The position numbers were made by a program, and so were the translations under genes. Positions 1 to 13,670 of a stretch of DNA of 60,073 bases are shown piece after piece. Location of the stretch: the NCBI GenBank assembly GCA_016928575.1, contig JAFGKK010000092.1:1-60073 (forward strand), in the 5' to 3' direction. Numbering within the stretch: position 1 is the first letter of the stretch; the number at the start of each line of letters is the position of its first letter. A model generated the notes under the pieces. That model was given only the letters and a program-made list of their open reading frames with translations, ran no database searches and had not been told where the DNA came from. Source of the DNA: Anaerolineales bacterium. Its GTDB lineage: Bacteria; Chloroflexota; Anaerolineae; Anaerolineales; RBG-16-64-43.

Positions 1-125
1 GGGGGTGTTCGTAGCGGGCATCCAGCCATGGAAACCCTGGATTCCCGCTAAACCCACCCCCGGCGAAGAACGCGCCGAGGGCCGACGCGGGAATGACGGA
101 CTACCTCCGGCTGGGAATTTTTCAC
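1..125 (+). repeat. Fragment of dispersed intergenic repeat
   Basis: The segment around 50-115 (CCCCCGGCGAAGAACGCGCC, then a GGGAATGACGG-like end) matches the 3' part of the intergenic repeats at 20384-20638 and 59715-59945, and the inverted copy at 4364-4490. Only this terminal part is recognisable; the rest is cut by the window edge or has diverged. No gene is seen between 1 and 177. Confidence 0.55.
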
Positions 126-177
126 AAATACCATTGATTTACTTTATCGACAGACACTTTTTCCATGAGATCCAAGC

Positions 178-1353
178 TCAAGGCAAATAATTAAGCGGAT
201 TGACCAGCCCAAGCTCCTCACTCCGCATCTCGAAATGCAGGTGCGGTCCGGTGGAATTCCCGGTGCTGCCGCCCAGACCGATCACTTCTCCCCGATAGAC
301 GTCGAAGCCGCAGCCGGCATAGACGACGCTCAGGTGGGCGTAGACCGTCTGCCAGCCGTTCCCGTGATCGACCACGATCAGATTGCCGTACCCCCACGTG
401 CTCCAACCGGAAAACACCACCACGCCGGAATCAGAGGCGTAAACGTTGTCGCCGGTTTGCAGGGATATGTCGATGGCGTGGTGCCATTCGCAATACGGGT
501 TCCCGCGCGAGGTGTCCCGTCCGTCGGTCGGCCAGACGAAATACCCGCTGCCTTGGGCGCTGCTGAGGTAGGGGCCCTGGCAGGCTCCGGGCCCGCCCCA
601 AGCCCAGCGCATCTGGTCGGTGCGGCGAAGAATTGGGATCTGCCATTGGACGAATTCGCGGGAGCCGCCGGGGATGATCAGCCAAGTCCCGGCCGGGATT
701 TTGGGATTTTTCGGGTCGACATCGGCGTCGAGATGGTTTCCAGGCCAGGAGATGATGTCCACCATATTCGCCTTGAACCGTTCGGCGACGGCATCCAGCT
801 GGTTTCCATCCTGCCATTGGTAATACACCCCGTCCACCGGCAGGATGAAGAGTTCCATGCCCGGCGTCAACAGGTCCGGGTTGTCCTTCAGCGTGTTCTG
901 GTTCGACCAGAATATCGTTTCCGGCTTTATGTTGAATTTTTGGGCGATCCCGAACAGCGTATCGCCGGAGGCGACGGTATAGACGACCACGTCCGAACGC
1001 GGATGGTCGGGAAGGTAGGTGGTGAAGTTGATCGCCCGCGATACGTACCCCGCGGGACCGCCGGAGGAGGATTCCGGAAGCAGCGCCGTTTCACGGAAGG
1101 CGGGAGTCGGCGACTGCTTCTGGAGGGTGGGATTGATTTCGATCCGGGCCGGCAAAAGCTCGAGGAGCGACGACCGCGCCAGCCAGGCGCCGAGAGCGAC
1201 GATCAGCAGGATCAGCATGTGGCCCGCGTAGCGCATGGCCACCGCGCGCAGCCCGGAATGGGTGATCGAATCCCAAATCGAGGCCGCGAGCGAAGGCTCC
1301 GGATCCTCGGATTTCCTCGGGGGGAACGGCCAGGACGGTTTTGCGGATCTCAT
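178..1353 (-). CDS. LysM domain / M23 metallopeptidase, membrane-anchored
   Basis: A 391-aa predicted cell-wall hydrolase. One membrane segment at about residues 43-62 is followed by a linker, a LysM peptidoglycan-binding domain (about 122-174), a second degenerate LysM-like stretch (about 178-229) and a C-terminal M23 (lysostaphin-like) domain. The zinc ligands are intact: HxxxD (H292, D295), the YAH histidine (H340) and HLH (371-373). The family cleaves peptidoglycan cross-bridges outside the membrane. It is a paralogue of the next minus-strand gene, with the same domain order. No Shine-Dalgarno precedes the ATG, but a TACAAT -10-like box (1366-1371) lies 12 nt upstream, so its own short-leader transcript is possible. 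The family is secure; the exact substrate bond is not. Confidence 0.9.
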   Translation of the reverse strand: MRSAKPSWPFPPRKSEDPEPSLAASIWDSITHSGLRAVAMRYAGHMLILLIVALGAWLARSSLLELLPARIEINPTLQKQSPTPAFRETALLPESSSGGPAGYVSRAINFTTYLPDHPRSDVVVYTVASGDTLFGIAQKFNIKPETIFWSNQNTLKDNPDLLTPGMELFILPVDGVYYQWQDGNQLDAVAERFKANMVDIISWPGNHLDADVDPKNPKIPAGTWLIIPGGSREFVQWQIPILRRTDQMRWAWGGPGACQGPYLSSAQGSGYFVWPTDGRDTSRGNPYCEWHHAIDISLQTGDNVYASDSGVVVFSGWSTWGYGNLIVVDHGNGWQTVYAHLSVVYAGCGFDVYRGEVIGLGGSTGNSTGPHLHFEMRSEELGLVNPLNYLP

Positions 1354-1365
1354 GGAAATTACGAC

Positions 1366-1371
1366 ATTGTA
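1366..1371 (-). promoter_or_regulatory. Candidate -10 box, short-leader promoter
   Basis: On the minus strand TACAAT lies 12 nt before the ATG at 1353, which would give a leader of about 5 nt. The start codon has no Shine-Dalgarno, in keeping with leaderless or near-leaderless initiation. No good -35 box is seen. Confidence 0.3.
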
Positions 1372-1423
1372 TGATAGGCCCGGCGGAATCCGGCGTCAAG
1401 CCCGCGTAAGAGAATGGTGGGGA

Positions 1424-2524
1424 TCATGGAGGGGGCAGCAACCCCCATGGGTTTTGCCCAACGCCATTGAACCGCATCTCGTAATGCAGGTGCGGTCCGG
1501 TGGAATTGCCGGTGGTCCCGCCGTACCCCACCAGCGATCCGGCCCAAACCTGCTGGCCGCATTGCACGGCGGGATAATCCAAGTGGGCGTAGAACGTATG
1601 CCACTGGTTGAGGTGGTCGACGATCACCAGGTATCCGTACCCGCGGTCACTCCACCCGGTGAAGACGATCACGCCGGCTTGCGAGGCGTAGATCGGCTGG
1701 CCGATGTATACGTAAATGTCGATTCCGGGGTGCGCCGGGCCGAAATCGTATCCGGAGAGGTTGTGGTTGGCGGTTGGCCAGATCCAGTCTCCGGTGCCCG
1801 GCGTGCCGTTGTATTTTCCGGCGCAGGTCCCAGGCCCCAGGCTGTAGGTCCGGCTGGTCCCCCCGGTGGAGACCGGCGCCACTTCCCAGGAGAAGGGGCG
1901 CCATCCGCCGGGGATGATCACCCAGGTTCCCGGCCGGACGACCGGATCGAGCGGATTAAGCTCGTTGCCCGGCCAATCCACGATGGCTTCGACCTCGACA
2001 TGGAATTGCGCGGAAACGGATTCGAGCGTGTCCTTCTCCTTCCATTTGTAGAAGGCGCCGTCGACGGGGAGGATGTAGAGGGTCTGCCCGGGTTTGAGGA
2101 AGTTGGGATCGTCCTTAAGCGTGTCGGTGTTCCCGAACATGATGGTCTGCCACTGCAGGCCGAACTTGGAGGCGATGGTCGAGAGGTTGTCGCCCCGCTG
2201 GACGACGTATTCCGTCACCCAGGCGGATCCGCGCTCCGGGATGTCCGTGTGCGGATCGACGGTGCGGTAGAGGGTGAAGGCGGCCGAAGATCCCGGGACG
2301 GACGGCAGCTCGGCTCCGGGATCCACCACCGCGGTCGGGGTCCCGGGGGCGGCGACGGAGGTCTCGCCCGGCAGGCCGGACGGTCTGGCGTGGAACGCGT
2401 TCCAGGCCCAGAAACCAACCGCGGAAACCAACACCAACGCGGCAAAACTGCCGGCCCAAAAACGCCAATTGCGGTAGGAAGGGACTTCTTCTTCCGGCTG
2501 CAAAGCGGGAACAGAATTCGCCAT
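1424..2524 (-). CDS. LysM domain / M23 metallopeptidase (paralogue)
   Basis: A 366-aa paralogue of the 178-1353 gene. It has a short cytoplasmic N-terminus, one membrane helix (about 22-42), a Pro/Thr-rich linker, LysM (about 105-156), a LysM-like repeat (about 158-207) and M23 at the C-terminus with H265/D269, H314 and H345/H347 as the expected zinc and catalytic residues. The ATG overlaps the rho stop by one base (TGATG, 2522-2526), so it is probably translationally coupled to rho and co-transcribed. Expected role: peptidoglycan remodelling outside the membrane. Which of the two paralogues acts in division or elongation cannot be told from sequence. Confidence 0.92.
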   Translation of the reverse strand: MANSVPALQPEEEVPSYRNWRFWAGSFAALVLVSAVGFWAWNAFHARPSGLPGETSVAAPGTPTAVVDPGAELPSVPGSSAAFTLYRTVDPHTDIPERGSAWVTEYVVQRGDNLSTIASKFGLQWQTIMFGNTDTLKDDPNFLKPGQTLYILPVDGAFYKWKEKDTLESVSAQFHVEVEAIVDWPGNELNPLDPVVRPGTWVIIPGGWRPFSWEVAPVSTGGTSRTYSLGPGTCAGKYNGTPGTGDWIWPTANHNLSGYDFGPAHPGIDIYVYIGQPIYASQAGVIVFTGWSDRGYGYLVIVDHLNQWHTFYAHLDYPAVQCGQQVWAGSLVGYGGTTGNSTGPHLHYEMRFNGVGQNPWGLLPPP

Positions 2525-3804
2525 CAGACGTTGTCCTTGCCCAAGTTTTCCAGAAACTCCATGTTGTCGCTGCTCTGCTGCAGGCGCTGGAGGATCGCCT
2601 CGGTGGCGGTGGTGATGTCCATCCCGGCTCCTCCGGGAGGCGGGGTGACCATCTGGGCGACCATCCGGCGCATCAGCCAGACCCGCGGCGTGATGTCCGG
2701 GCCGAGCAGGAGTTCTTCGCGGCGGGTGGAGGAGCGTTCGATGTCGAAGGCCGGGAAGATCCGCCGTTCCTGCAGTTTGCGCGAAAGCAAGAGTTCCATG
2801 TTGCCCGTGCCCTTAAACTCCTCGTATATCACGTCGTCGAGCCGCGACCCGGTATCGACCAGGCAGGTGGCGATGATGGTCAGCGAGCCGCCGCCTTCGA
2901 TGTTCCGAGCCGCGCCGAAGAAGCGTTTGGGGGGATACAGCGCCGCCGGATCCAAACCGCCGGAGAGGGTGCGGCCCGAGGGCGTGACAACCAGATTATA
3001 CGCCCGTCCGAGGCGGGTGATCGAATCCAGCAGAATGACGACATGATGGCCGATTTCCACCAGCCGTTTGGCCCGTTCGAGGGCGATTTCGGCCACCCGG
3101 ACGTGCGAGGTTACCGGCTCGTCGAAGGTCGAGGCGATCACTTCGGCGTCGACCGACCGGTCCATGTCGGTCACTTCCTCGGGGCGCTCGCCGATCAGCG
3201 CCACCATCAGGTGCACGTCCGGATATTTTATCGAGATGGCGTTGGCGATCTGCTTGAGCACGGTGGTCTTGCCGGCTTTGGGCGGCGAGACGATCAGCCC
3301 GCGCTGGCCGCGTCCAATCGGGGCGACGAGGTTGAGCAGGCGGGTGGTCAGTTCATGCGGATCGGTTTCCAGGTCGAAGCGCTGGTCGGGGAAGATCGGC
3401 ACCAGGTCTTCGAAAATCGGGCGTTGCTTGGCGGCTTCGGGATCCAGCCCGTTAATCGCCTCCACCCGCAGCAGGCCGTAATACTTCTCGGTCTCCTTCG
3501 GCGCCCGCACCTGTCCAATCACCATGTCGCCGGTGCGCAGGCTGAAGCGCCGAATCTGCGACTGGGAGACGTAGATGTCGTTCTGGCCGGGAAGGTAGTG
3601 GTCCGCCCGGAGAAATCCGATTCCTTCGTCGACGATCTCCAGGATGCCGCCGCGCAGTTCCAGCCCCTGGCGCTCGGCGTTGGCTTGCAGCAACCGCAGG
3701 ATGAGGTCTTCCTTCTTCATCCGGGCGGCGCCGGGAATTTCAAATTCCTTGGCCATCCGGCGCATATCGACGAGGGAGGTTTTTTCAAGTTCGGAGATGT
3801 TCAT
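2524..3804 (-). CDS. rho: Transcription termination factor Rho
   Basis: A 426-aa protein with the full Rho layout: Rho-N helical domain (about 1-45), cold-shock-like RNA-binding domain (about 50-125) and RecA-type hexameric ATPase. Walker A is SPPKAGKTT (173-181). Walker B ends at D260 in VVILLDSITRLGRAYN, followed by the Q/R-loop region. The length is typical for a compact Rho without insertions. It is an RNA-DNA helicase that ends transcription of untranslated RNA. It is first in a minus-strand run with two LysM-M23 genes, the next one overlapping by one base, and tRNA-Lys lies about 200 bp upstream on the same strand. The start codon has no strong Shine-Dalgarno. Confidence 0.97.
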   Translation of the reverse strand: MNISELEKTSLVDMRRMAKEFEIPGAARMKKEDLILRLLQANAERQGLELRGGILEIVDEGIGFLRADHYLPGQNDIYVSQSQIRRFSLRTGDMVIGQVRAPKETEKYYGLLRVEAINGLDPEAAKQRPIFEDLVPIFPDQRFDLETDPHELTTRLLNLVAPIGRGQRGLIVSPPKAGKTTVLKQIANAISIKYPDVHLMVALIGERPEEVTDMDRSVDAEVIASTFDEPVTSHVRVAEIALERAKRLVEIGHHVVILLDSITRLGRAYNLVVTPSGRTLSGGLDPAALYPPKRFFGAARNIEGGGSLTIIATCLVDTGSRLDDVIYEEFKGTGNMELLLSRKLQERRIFPAFDIERSSTRREELLLGPDITPRVWLMRRMVAQMVTPPPGGAGMDITTATEAILQRLQQSSDNMEFLENLGKDNV

Positions 3805-4006
3805 CGATCGGTCTCATTTCTTGATGTGAAGGATGGGCGGACGTTGCGGACGGATACCCGGATCCGGTTATGGTCATCGAAGAAGGGGGAAGGGTTAGGC
3901 GCTCAAAGGTGTTCCGGAATAGGATTCTTCGGTTCGCGGACGGCACCCGGGATTCGGGTGGGGATGGTTAAATCCACCACACTGGGCAGTTGGTCGGCAG
4001 GAAACG

Positions 4007-4082
4007 TGGTGACCCACGGGGGACTCGAACCCTCAACCAACTGATTAAGAGTCAGCTGCTCTACCGATTGAGCTAGTGGGCC
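4007..4082 (-). tRNA. tRNA-Lys (CUU), CCA encoded
   Basis: The minus strand folds as a standard 76-nt tRNA. The acceptor stem GGCCCAC (4082-4076) pairs with GTGGGTC (4017-4011), one pair being G-U. The discriminator is A and CCA is encoded (4009-4007). The anticodon stem CTGA/TCAG holds the loop CTCTTAA, so the anticodon is CUU, for lysine AAG codons. The T-arm GGGTTCGAGTCCC is canonical. Confidence 0.97.
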
Positions 4083-4965
4083 AATTTGCTGTCATTCTAC
4101 CGGACCTGCTCGGCTTCAGCAGGCGGCTTCGCGGTGAAAATGCATCTCAATCTTACCCGAATCATGTGAAGTGTCAAGCCCCGGAAAACCCGCGCCGCGA
4201 GCATCCTCCGCACCAACCGTCCCGTCCACCGGCAAGTCCGGCGCACCTTGCCGCCTAAATAAGATGCGGGTCCAGACGGCGGACGGCATGCGCGGCGGGA
4301 GATCGGGGAAAAGCCTGCTTCGCCTATTCCATATGGAAAGGTGAACGCAACTGTTCAGTCAGTGGTCGTCATGCCGGCGCCCGCCCTCGGTGCGTTCTTG
4401 GCCGGGGGCGGTTTTTTTCGGCGTCCATTGAACTTCCAAAAATCACTGAATCCCGGCTTCGAACCCCGTTTCCCCCGCTCCCCGCGTCCACTGTCGCCAG
4501 GCGATGGAAGCGGGTGTTGGCAGGGAGAGTCGAGAACAGGGAAAGCTTGTCCTCGGGCGGAGCGGCGCCACAGCGGATGCGTGAGTGCGGAGGGCGTTCT
4601 CGAAGAATCACATCCCAAGTCCGGACTGAGTAGACAAAACCGGAACGGATTATGCGCCTGTGCATACGAGTGGACTGATTCGGACAGCTGAAAAAAATGT
4701 TGGAAACGAAAGCGGAGGGTGGAAAATCGCTCTGCGGGTCTAGGTTTTTTCGGCAGATGAAAAAACCATACAACGGCGCGCCGCGCCTCAGACAACCGGA
4801 TTCGGGCTTTGATGACCGTCCGCTCCGGCAACTGGCATGGTTTGTGTACCCTACGGCGAATGCCGGGAAGGATCCGTTTGGCTGCGGGGCGACTCCATGA
4901 GGCGCCGGCCGGTTTACGGGCATCCTTCACGGTCAGGCGCAAACCAAGCCGGGAAGGAGCGGGAA
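4083..4965. other. Gene-poor interval with one repeat copy
   Basis: About 880 bp without a convincing gene. ORFs on both strands lack recognisable protein features and overlap one another. The interval holds the inverted repeat copy at 4364-4490 and a small perfect inverted repeat, GGTTTTTTC / GAAAAAACC (4743-4767). The promoter of the lipoprotein gene at 4966 should lie near its right end, but no clear -35/-10 pair was seen. Confidence 0.5.
4364..4490 (-). repeat. Dispersed intergenic repeat, inverted copy
   Basis: Read on the minus strand, this matches the right two thirds of the copies at 20384 and 59715. The shared blocks, in order, are AGCGGGGGAA, GGGGTTCGAAGCCGGG, a TGATTTxTxGAAG-like block, AAGAACGCxxCGAGG and GGCGCCGGCATGACGA. 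It is diverged from both and lacks their left 80-100 bp. Confidence 0.7.
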
Positions 4966-6285
4966 ATGAAAATCGGAAAGACAAGCATCGGAGCGCTGAC
5001 GGTTCTGGTTGTCCTCGCGGCATGCAACCTGAACGCAGAGCGCGAGCAGACCTCGATTCCGTGGGAGACTTTCGCCGCGCCCTCCGCCGCCGTCACACTG
5101 CCGTCCGGCGGGATGACCGCCCCCAGCGCGACGGCGCCGGCCGCAACGGCGACTGCAACCTCCACTCCGACCGCCGATCCGCTGGCCGTGCCCCGCTTGG
5201 AGAATGGATCTCCGATCGACATCCTGCGTGTGGAAATGATCGACGCCCAAAACGGATGGGGAATCGGCGGACCGCTGCACAGCGGCAACGCCGCCCACGT
5301 TTTCCGGACTTACGACGGCGGATCCACTTGGATTGAAGTCACCCCGCCTGAAACCGCGGAATCCGCGGGCGCCGTTTCCTCGATGGCGGCGATCGGATTC
5401 TTTGCGGATATGCAAACGGGTTGGGTGATCTATCATGCCTTGATTCCCTCCAGCGTTCCGGACCGGGTCTTGGTTTGGAGGACAGCCGACGGAGGCCGCA
5501 CCTGGCAGCCCAGCGAGCCTCTCGGCACAACCGGTCTGACCGAGACCTTCTCCGTCTCACACATTTTTTTCTCCGGAACGCAGTCCGGATGGGTTCTGGC
5601 GCACGTCGGCGCCGGGATGAACCACGATTACGTGGCGCTGTACCGCTCGACGGACGGGGGGGCGCGCTGGACTCGGGTGATCGATCCGGGAATCGATGGG
5701 GGAATCCAAAGCTGTTCAAAGACCGGGATGGGATTTGCCGACGGCGCGAACGGATGGCTGACCGGCGACTGCCATGGCGTGCGGCCGGGCGCTTTCCTCT
5801 TTCAGACTACCGACGCCGGAGCCCATTGGTCGCCGGTGTATCTGCCCGCGCCGCACGATCCCGCGGATTTGTATACGGCGGACCGGTTCGCGTGTTCCGT
5901 GCGCGCGCCATTCGTCCTCGGACAAACAGCCTTCGTGGGGGTGGAATGCGCGGATATGGCAAATCCCGAGGACCCGAACGCGGCTTTCCTGTACGACGTA
6001 TCCCTGGGAGGAATTTCGAATTTCCGCGCGTATCCCGGGGGAGACCTGTTCACCCTGGATGGAATTCGGATTTGGGCGCTCGGAGCGGACATCCACCGCT
6101 CGGAGGACGGAGGGCAAAGCTGGGGGAAGATTTCCTCGGTGACCTGGACCGGCCAGTTCGATTTCGTGTCCGATACGACGGGATGGGCGGCGGTCCAAAA
6201 GGGGGGTGAATACGGGCTGGTGCATACGAGCGACGGCGGCGCCTTCTGGATCCAGCTGGAGCCTGTCGTGGCCGCCGGTTCATAG
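4966..6285 (+). CDS. Asp-box (BNR/YCF48-like) repeat lipoprotein
   Basis: A 439-aa predicted lipoprotein. The signal peptide ends in a lipobox (LVVLAAC, C20), followed by a Ser/Thr/Ala/Pro linker. At least six Asp-box motifs (S/T-x-D-x-G-x-x-W: YDGGSTW, ADGGRTW, TDGGARW, TDAGAHW, EDGGQSW, SDGGAFW) are spread along the chain, as in sialidase-type or YCF48-like beta-propellers. The start at 4966 is chosen because AAGGAG lies 7 nt upstream and the signal peptide begins there; an upstream in-frame ATG at 4837 adds residues with no signal-peptide character. The binding partner is unknown. Sialidase activity cannot be claimed, because no catalytic Tyr/Glu/Arg set is evident. Confidence 0.8.
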   Translation: MKIGKTSIGALTVLVVLAACNLNAEREQTSIPWETFAAPSAAVTLPSGGMTAPSATAPAATATATSTPTADPLAVPRLENGSPIDILRVEMIDAQNGWGIGGPLHSGNAAHVFRTYDGGSTWIEVTPPETAESAGAVSSMAAIGFFADMQTGWVIYHALIPSSVPDRVLVWRTADGGRTWQPSEPLGTTGLTETFSVSHIFFSGTQSGWVLAHVGAGMNHDYVALYRSTDGGARWTRVIDPGIDGGIQSCSKTGMGFADGANGWLTGDCHGVRPGAFLFQTTDAGAHWSPVYLPAPHDPADLYTADRFACSVRAPFVLGQTAFVGVECADMANPEDPNAAFLYDVSLGGISNFRAYPGGDLFTLDGIRIWALGADIHRSEDGGQSWGKISSVTWTGQFDFVSDTTGWAAVQKGGEYGLVHTSDGGAFWIQLEPVVAAGS

Positions 6286-6344
6286 AGGGCGGCGCGGGCG
6301 GATTTTCGCGGGGATTTTGGTAAACCGGGGCGGCAGGTTGGGCG

Positions 6345-6350
6345 TATAAT
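6345..6350 (+). promoter_or_regulatory. TATAAT -10 box, near-leaderless promoter
   Basis: A perfect TATAAT lies 9 nt before the ATG at 6360, placing the transcript start about 3 nt upstream of the start codon. No Shine-Dalgarno and no convincing -35 box are present. It would drive the SLC13-tgt operon as a leaderless or near-leaderless mRNA. Confidence 0.55.
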
Positions 6351-6359
6351 CTCCTCGGC

Positions 6360-10649
<4,290 letters not shown>

Positions 10650-10653
<4 letters not shown>

Positions 10654-12824
10654 AACCGGAACGGAATCCCGGAAGAATTCTCCGCCATGCGGCCGCCGTT
10701 CTGCTTGCGGTCTCCGGCGCGGGATGCGCGGGTGGCTTCACAAATCCTCCGCCCGCGACGATGCCCTCGGACGTCCCCGCACCGACGCCGGCTTCGTTTT
10801 CCGCACGAATCTACCTCGAGGAGATCGGAAAAGACGCTTCTGAATTCGCTTCCCGCTACTTTTCCCCGGAGGGCGATTTTTCCCTTGCCGTGCCGGTCGA
10901 ATGGCAATACAACCAAAACCCGGATTCCGGCCGGGAAGTGGACAGCGTTTCCGAAATTCGCGGGGGACCGGCGGTGGCGGCGTTCTATTTGCTGAAAAAG
11001 CTTGGAAAGGAAAAGGACCTTCGGCAATCGATGAGGTCGTTTTCCGAGCTTGACTGGATGGCCGCCCGCCGGATCACCGTCGCGGAAGAGGGGGCTTTTC
11101 CGGCAGCCGAGGGAACGGATGGATGGCGGCTATCCGGAACCCTGATCGCCGACAGCGCCCACGGCCTGCGGGAAGCGGTCGAACTGATCGCTTTCCTGCG
11201 CGGCGAAAACGTGTATGTCCTGGCGGCCTATCCGGACCGGGCCCGTTCTCCGGACGCCTTCACCGTGGAATTCCTGAAAGCTGCGGAATCCATCCGATTC
11301 GAGGAACGGCGAACCGAGGACGTGGCAAAGGAAAACGCCCTCCAGCTTCTCCTGGAGGAACCGGCCACGCTGGATCCCGCCCTGACTCAGGAAGGCCCGG
11401 GCGGCGCCGTCGGCGATCTCTTCAGCGGATTGGTGGCGCTCGACACGTCGCTGAACATCCGTCCGGAGCTGGCGGAACGCTGGGATGTCACGCCCGACGG
11501 CAGGACCTACACCTTTCACCTGCGGGAGAGGGCGAGATTCCACAACGGACGCCCCGTGACGGCGGACGACGTCTTGTACAGCTGGCTGCGGGCGGCCAGT
11601 CCCGGATTGCGTTCGACGACGGCCGTTCGGTATCTGGGCGACATCGCCGGACTCCGCGAATATCGGGCCGGAACCGCCGATTCGATTCCCGGCATCCGCA
11701 TCGTCGACCCGCAAACGCTGCAAGTGACCCTCAACGCTCCGGTTCCTTTTTTTCTGGAAAAGCTGGCCTATCCGACGTCATGGATCGTGGACCGCTACAA
11801 CGTGCGGCTGCCGAATTGGGAGTTCAATCCCAACGGCACCGGCCCTTTTCGGATGGCGCAACGGGTGCATCAGCGAAGCGTCCTCCTGGAAACCAACGGC
11901 AATTACTACGGCGCTCCTTCGAAACTGCGCTACATAATTTACTGGATCACCGCCTCATCGGCGGAAAGCCTGTTCCGCAGCGGAAAGATCGACCGGATGA
12001 CTGTCCCCTCCGAAATGCTGCCGGCCGTCGGCAATCCGCACGACGAAATGTTCGGGGCGGTTTCGGTTGAGCGGAATTTGTGCACGAAATTCATCCGCTT
12101 CAACACCGAGATTGCCCCGTTCGACGATCCTTTGGTCCGTCAAGCGTTCTCCCTGTCGATCGACCGCGAAGTGTATGCCGAGGTGACCGCCGAGGAGGGG
12201 GATCTGCCCGGATCCGGCATTCTTCCTCCGGGGATGCGGGGCTATTCGGCGGACTACGCCTGGCCCGTGTACGATCCGGACCAAGCCAGGGCCCTGCTGG
12301 CCCGATCCCGGTACTACGACGGAACGGATCCGTATCCGGAGATCCGGTTCGTTCTTCCAAGCTGGGGGGGCGAATTCGAGCATTCCATGGAGTTCTTGGT
12401 AGACTCCTGGGAAAACGCCCTGGGGATAGACATCCGGGTGGAAGGACTGGCGGAGGAGGAGTACCGCAAGTGGCTGGGGGGGGACCCGGACATGCAGATG
12501 ATCCTCTCCCGTCATTGCGCGGCCTACCCCGATCCAGACAGTTTTTACGGCTTTCTGTTCCACGGAAGCCAGGCCGATTTGTCCTGCGGCTACCGGAACG
12601 ATTCCCTGGATGCCTTGCTGGATTCCGCGGCGGTGGAAACGGATTGGTTCCGGCGGACGGACCTGTACCATCAGGCGGACCGGATTCTCTATGACGATGC
12701 CCCGATACTGATTCTCGCCTACGCCGGACCGACCTACGCCGTTTGGAAGACGCGGGTCATGGGGTACGTCCCCGTGCCGATCACCGTAGCCCAACATCAC
12801 CGGCTTTGGATCCTTTCGGATTGA
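10650..12824 (+). CDS. Family 5 solute-binding lipoprotein with extra N-domain
   Basis: A 724-aa lipoprotein (signal peptide, C26) with two parts. Residues about 50-225 form an unrecognised alpha/beta domain. From about residue 230 there is a complete peptide/nickel-type (SBP_bac_5) binding protein, marked by the LDPALTQ start, the DGRTYTFHLRERARFHNGRPVTADD block and the later NGTGPF block. Such proteins deliver peptides or similar ligands to an ABC importer, but no permease or ATPase gene is adjacent, so it is an orphan here. The start is set by ATGA overlap with the preceding stop. The size exceeds the usual 500-600 aa because of the extra domain. Confidence 0.85.
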
Positions 12825-13666
12825 TGAGGCTTAACCGCTCGGCCTGCTCCGAATGCCCAAGAAGGCGAACTGGCGTAGCCCCGTTCGGAGGAATCGCCGC
12901 CGCGGTCATGGTCGGCGGATTGCTTTGCGGCTGCCGGTCCGCCCAGGGTGGGGAGGATTCCGTCTTGAGGATCGCCGTTGAACCGGATCTCGAACCGATT
13001 GCCGCGGTTCTGGTGGAGGAGTTCAACCGGGCCAACGGGCAGGGGGTTCTCTTGTCGACGGCCATTTTGGATTACCCTGCAATCCAAACGGCGCTGGAGA
13101 GCGGACAGGCGGCGGGTGTTTTGGATTGGGAAGAGCCGCCGCCGGATGATTGGTCGGCGCGCGTCGGATGGGTCGGAATCCGTTTCGCTGTCCATCCGGA
13201 GAATCCCGTCGGGGATCTCTCGTCCCTGCAGGCCCGGGGGATCTACCTCGGACGGATCGACGCCTGGGAGGAGATCGGCGGGATCGCGGGAAAAATCCAT
13301 GCACTGGCGTTCGATCCGCAGGCGGGGTGGGGAGCGGCTTTCGGGATGGCGGTGTTGACGGGCAGCCGTCTGGCGCCCGGCGCGCAAATCGTCCCGACCC
13401 TGGAGGCAATGGCCGCGGAGGTCGCGGCGGATCCATCGGCAATCGGCTATTTGCCGGGGTTTTATCGCTCGATAGGAATCAGGTTTGTGACGGTTGGCGG
13501 GGTTGCCGCAGGGTATGCGCAGGTGCTTTCCGGCGGGTATCCCTTCCGCCTTCCCTTGTACCTGACGGCGGAGTCGGAATCCAGCCGGGAAATACTCGAG
13601 TTCGCGGGCTGGATGCAATCTCCGGCCGGCCAAGCTGTGTTAATGCAAACACAATCATGGGAGTAG
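12824..13666 (+). CDS. PstS-like periplasmic-binding lipoprotein
   Basis: A 280-aa lipoprotein (lipobox ending at C37) followed by a compact type 2 periplasmic-binding fold. The start VLRIAVEPDLEPIAAVLVEEFNRANG resembles phosphate or molybdate-type binding proteins. The ATG overlaps the preceding stop by one base (TGATG); an upstream in-frame start at 12743 would lie inside the previous gene. No transport ATPase or permease is nearby. Together with the preceding gene this makes two solute-binding lipoproteins in one operon without a transporter, which hints at a sensing role or shared use of remote permeases. The ligand cannot be assigned. Confidence 0.65.
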   Translation: MRLNRSACSECPRRRTGVAPFGGIAAAVMVGGLLCGCRSAQGGEDSVLRIAVEPDLEPIAAVLVEEFNRANGQGVLLSTAILDYPAIQTALESGQAAGVLDWEEPPPDDWSARVGWVGIRFAVHPENPVGDLSSLQARGIYLGRIDAWEEIGGIAGKIHALAFDPQAGWGAAFGMAVLTGSRLAPGAQIVPTLEAMAAEVAADPSAIGYLPGFYRSIGIRFVTVGGVAAGYAQVLSGGYPFRLPLYLTAESESSREILEFAGWMQSPAGQAVLMQTQSWE

Positions 13667-13670
13667 ATCC

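Noticed and set aside
1235-3046. 603-aa plus-strand ORF opposite the LysM and rho genes
   Set aside because: It is antisense to two well-supported genes and rich in Gly/Arg/Pro from the high-GC third-codon pattern, with no protein family.
4743-4767. Perfect inverted repeat as a terminator
   Set aside because: The stem is almost all A/T and there is no gene ending next to it on either strand.
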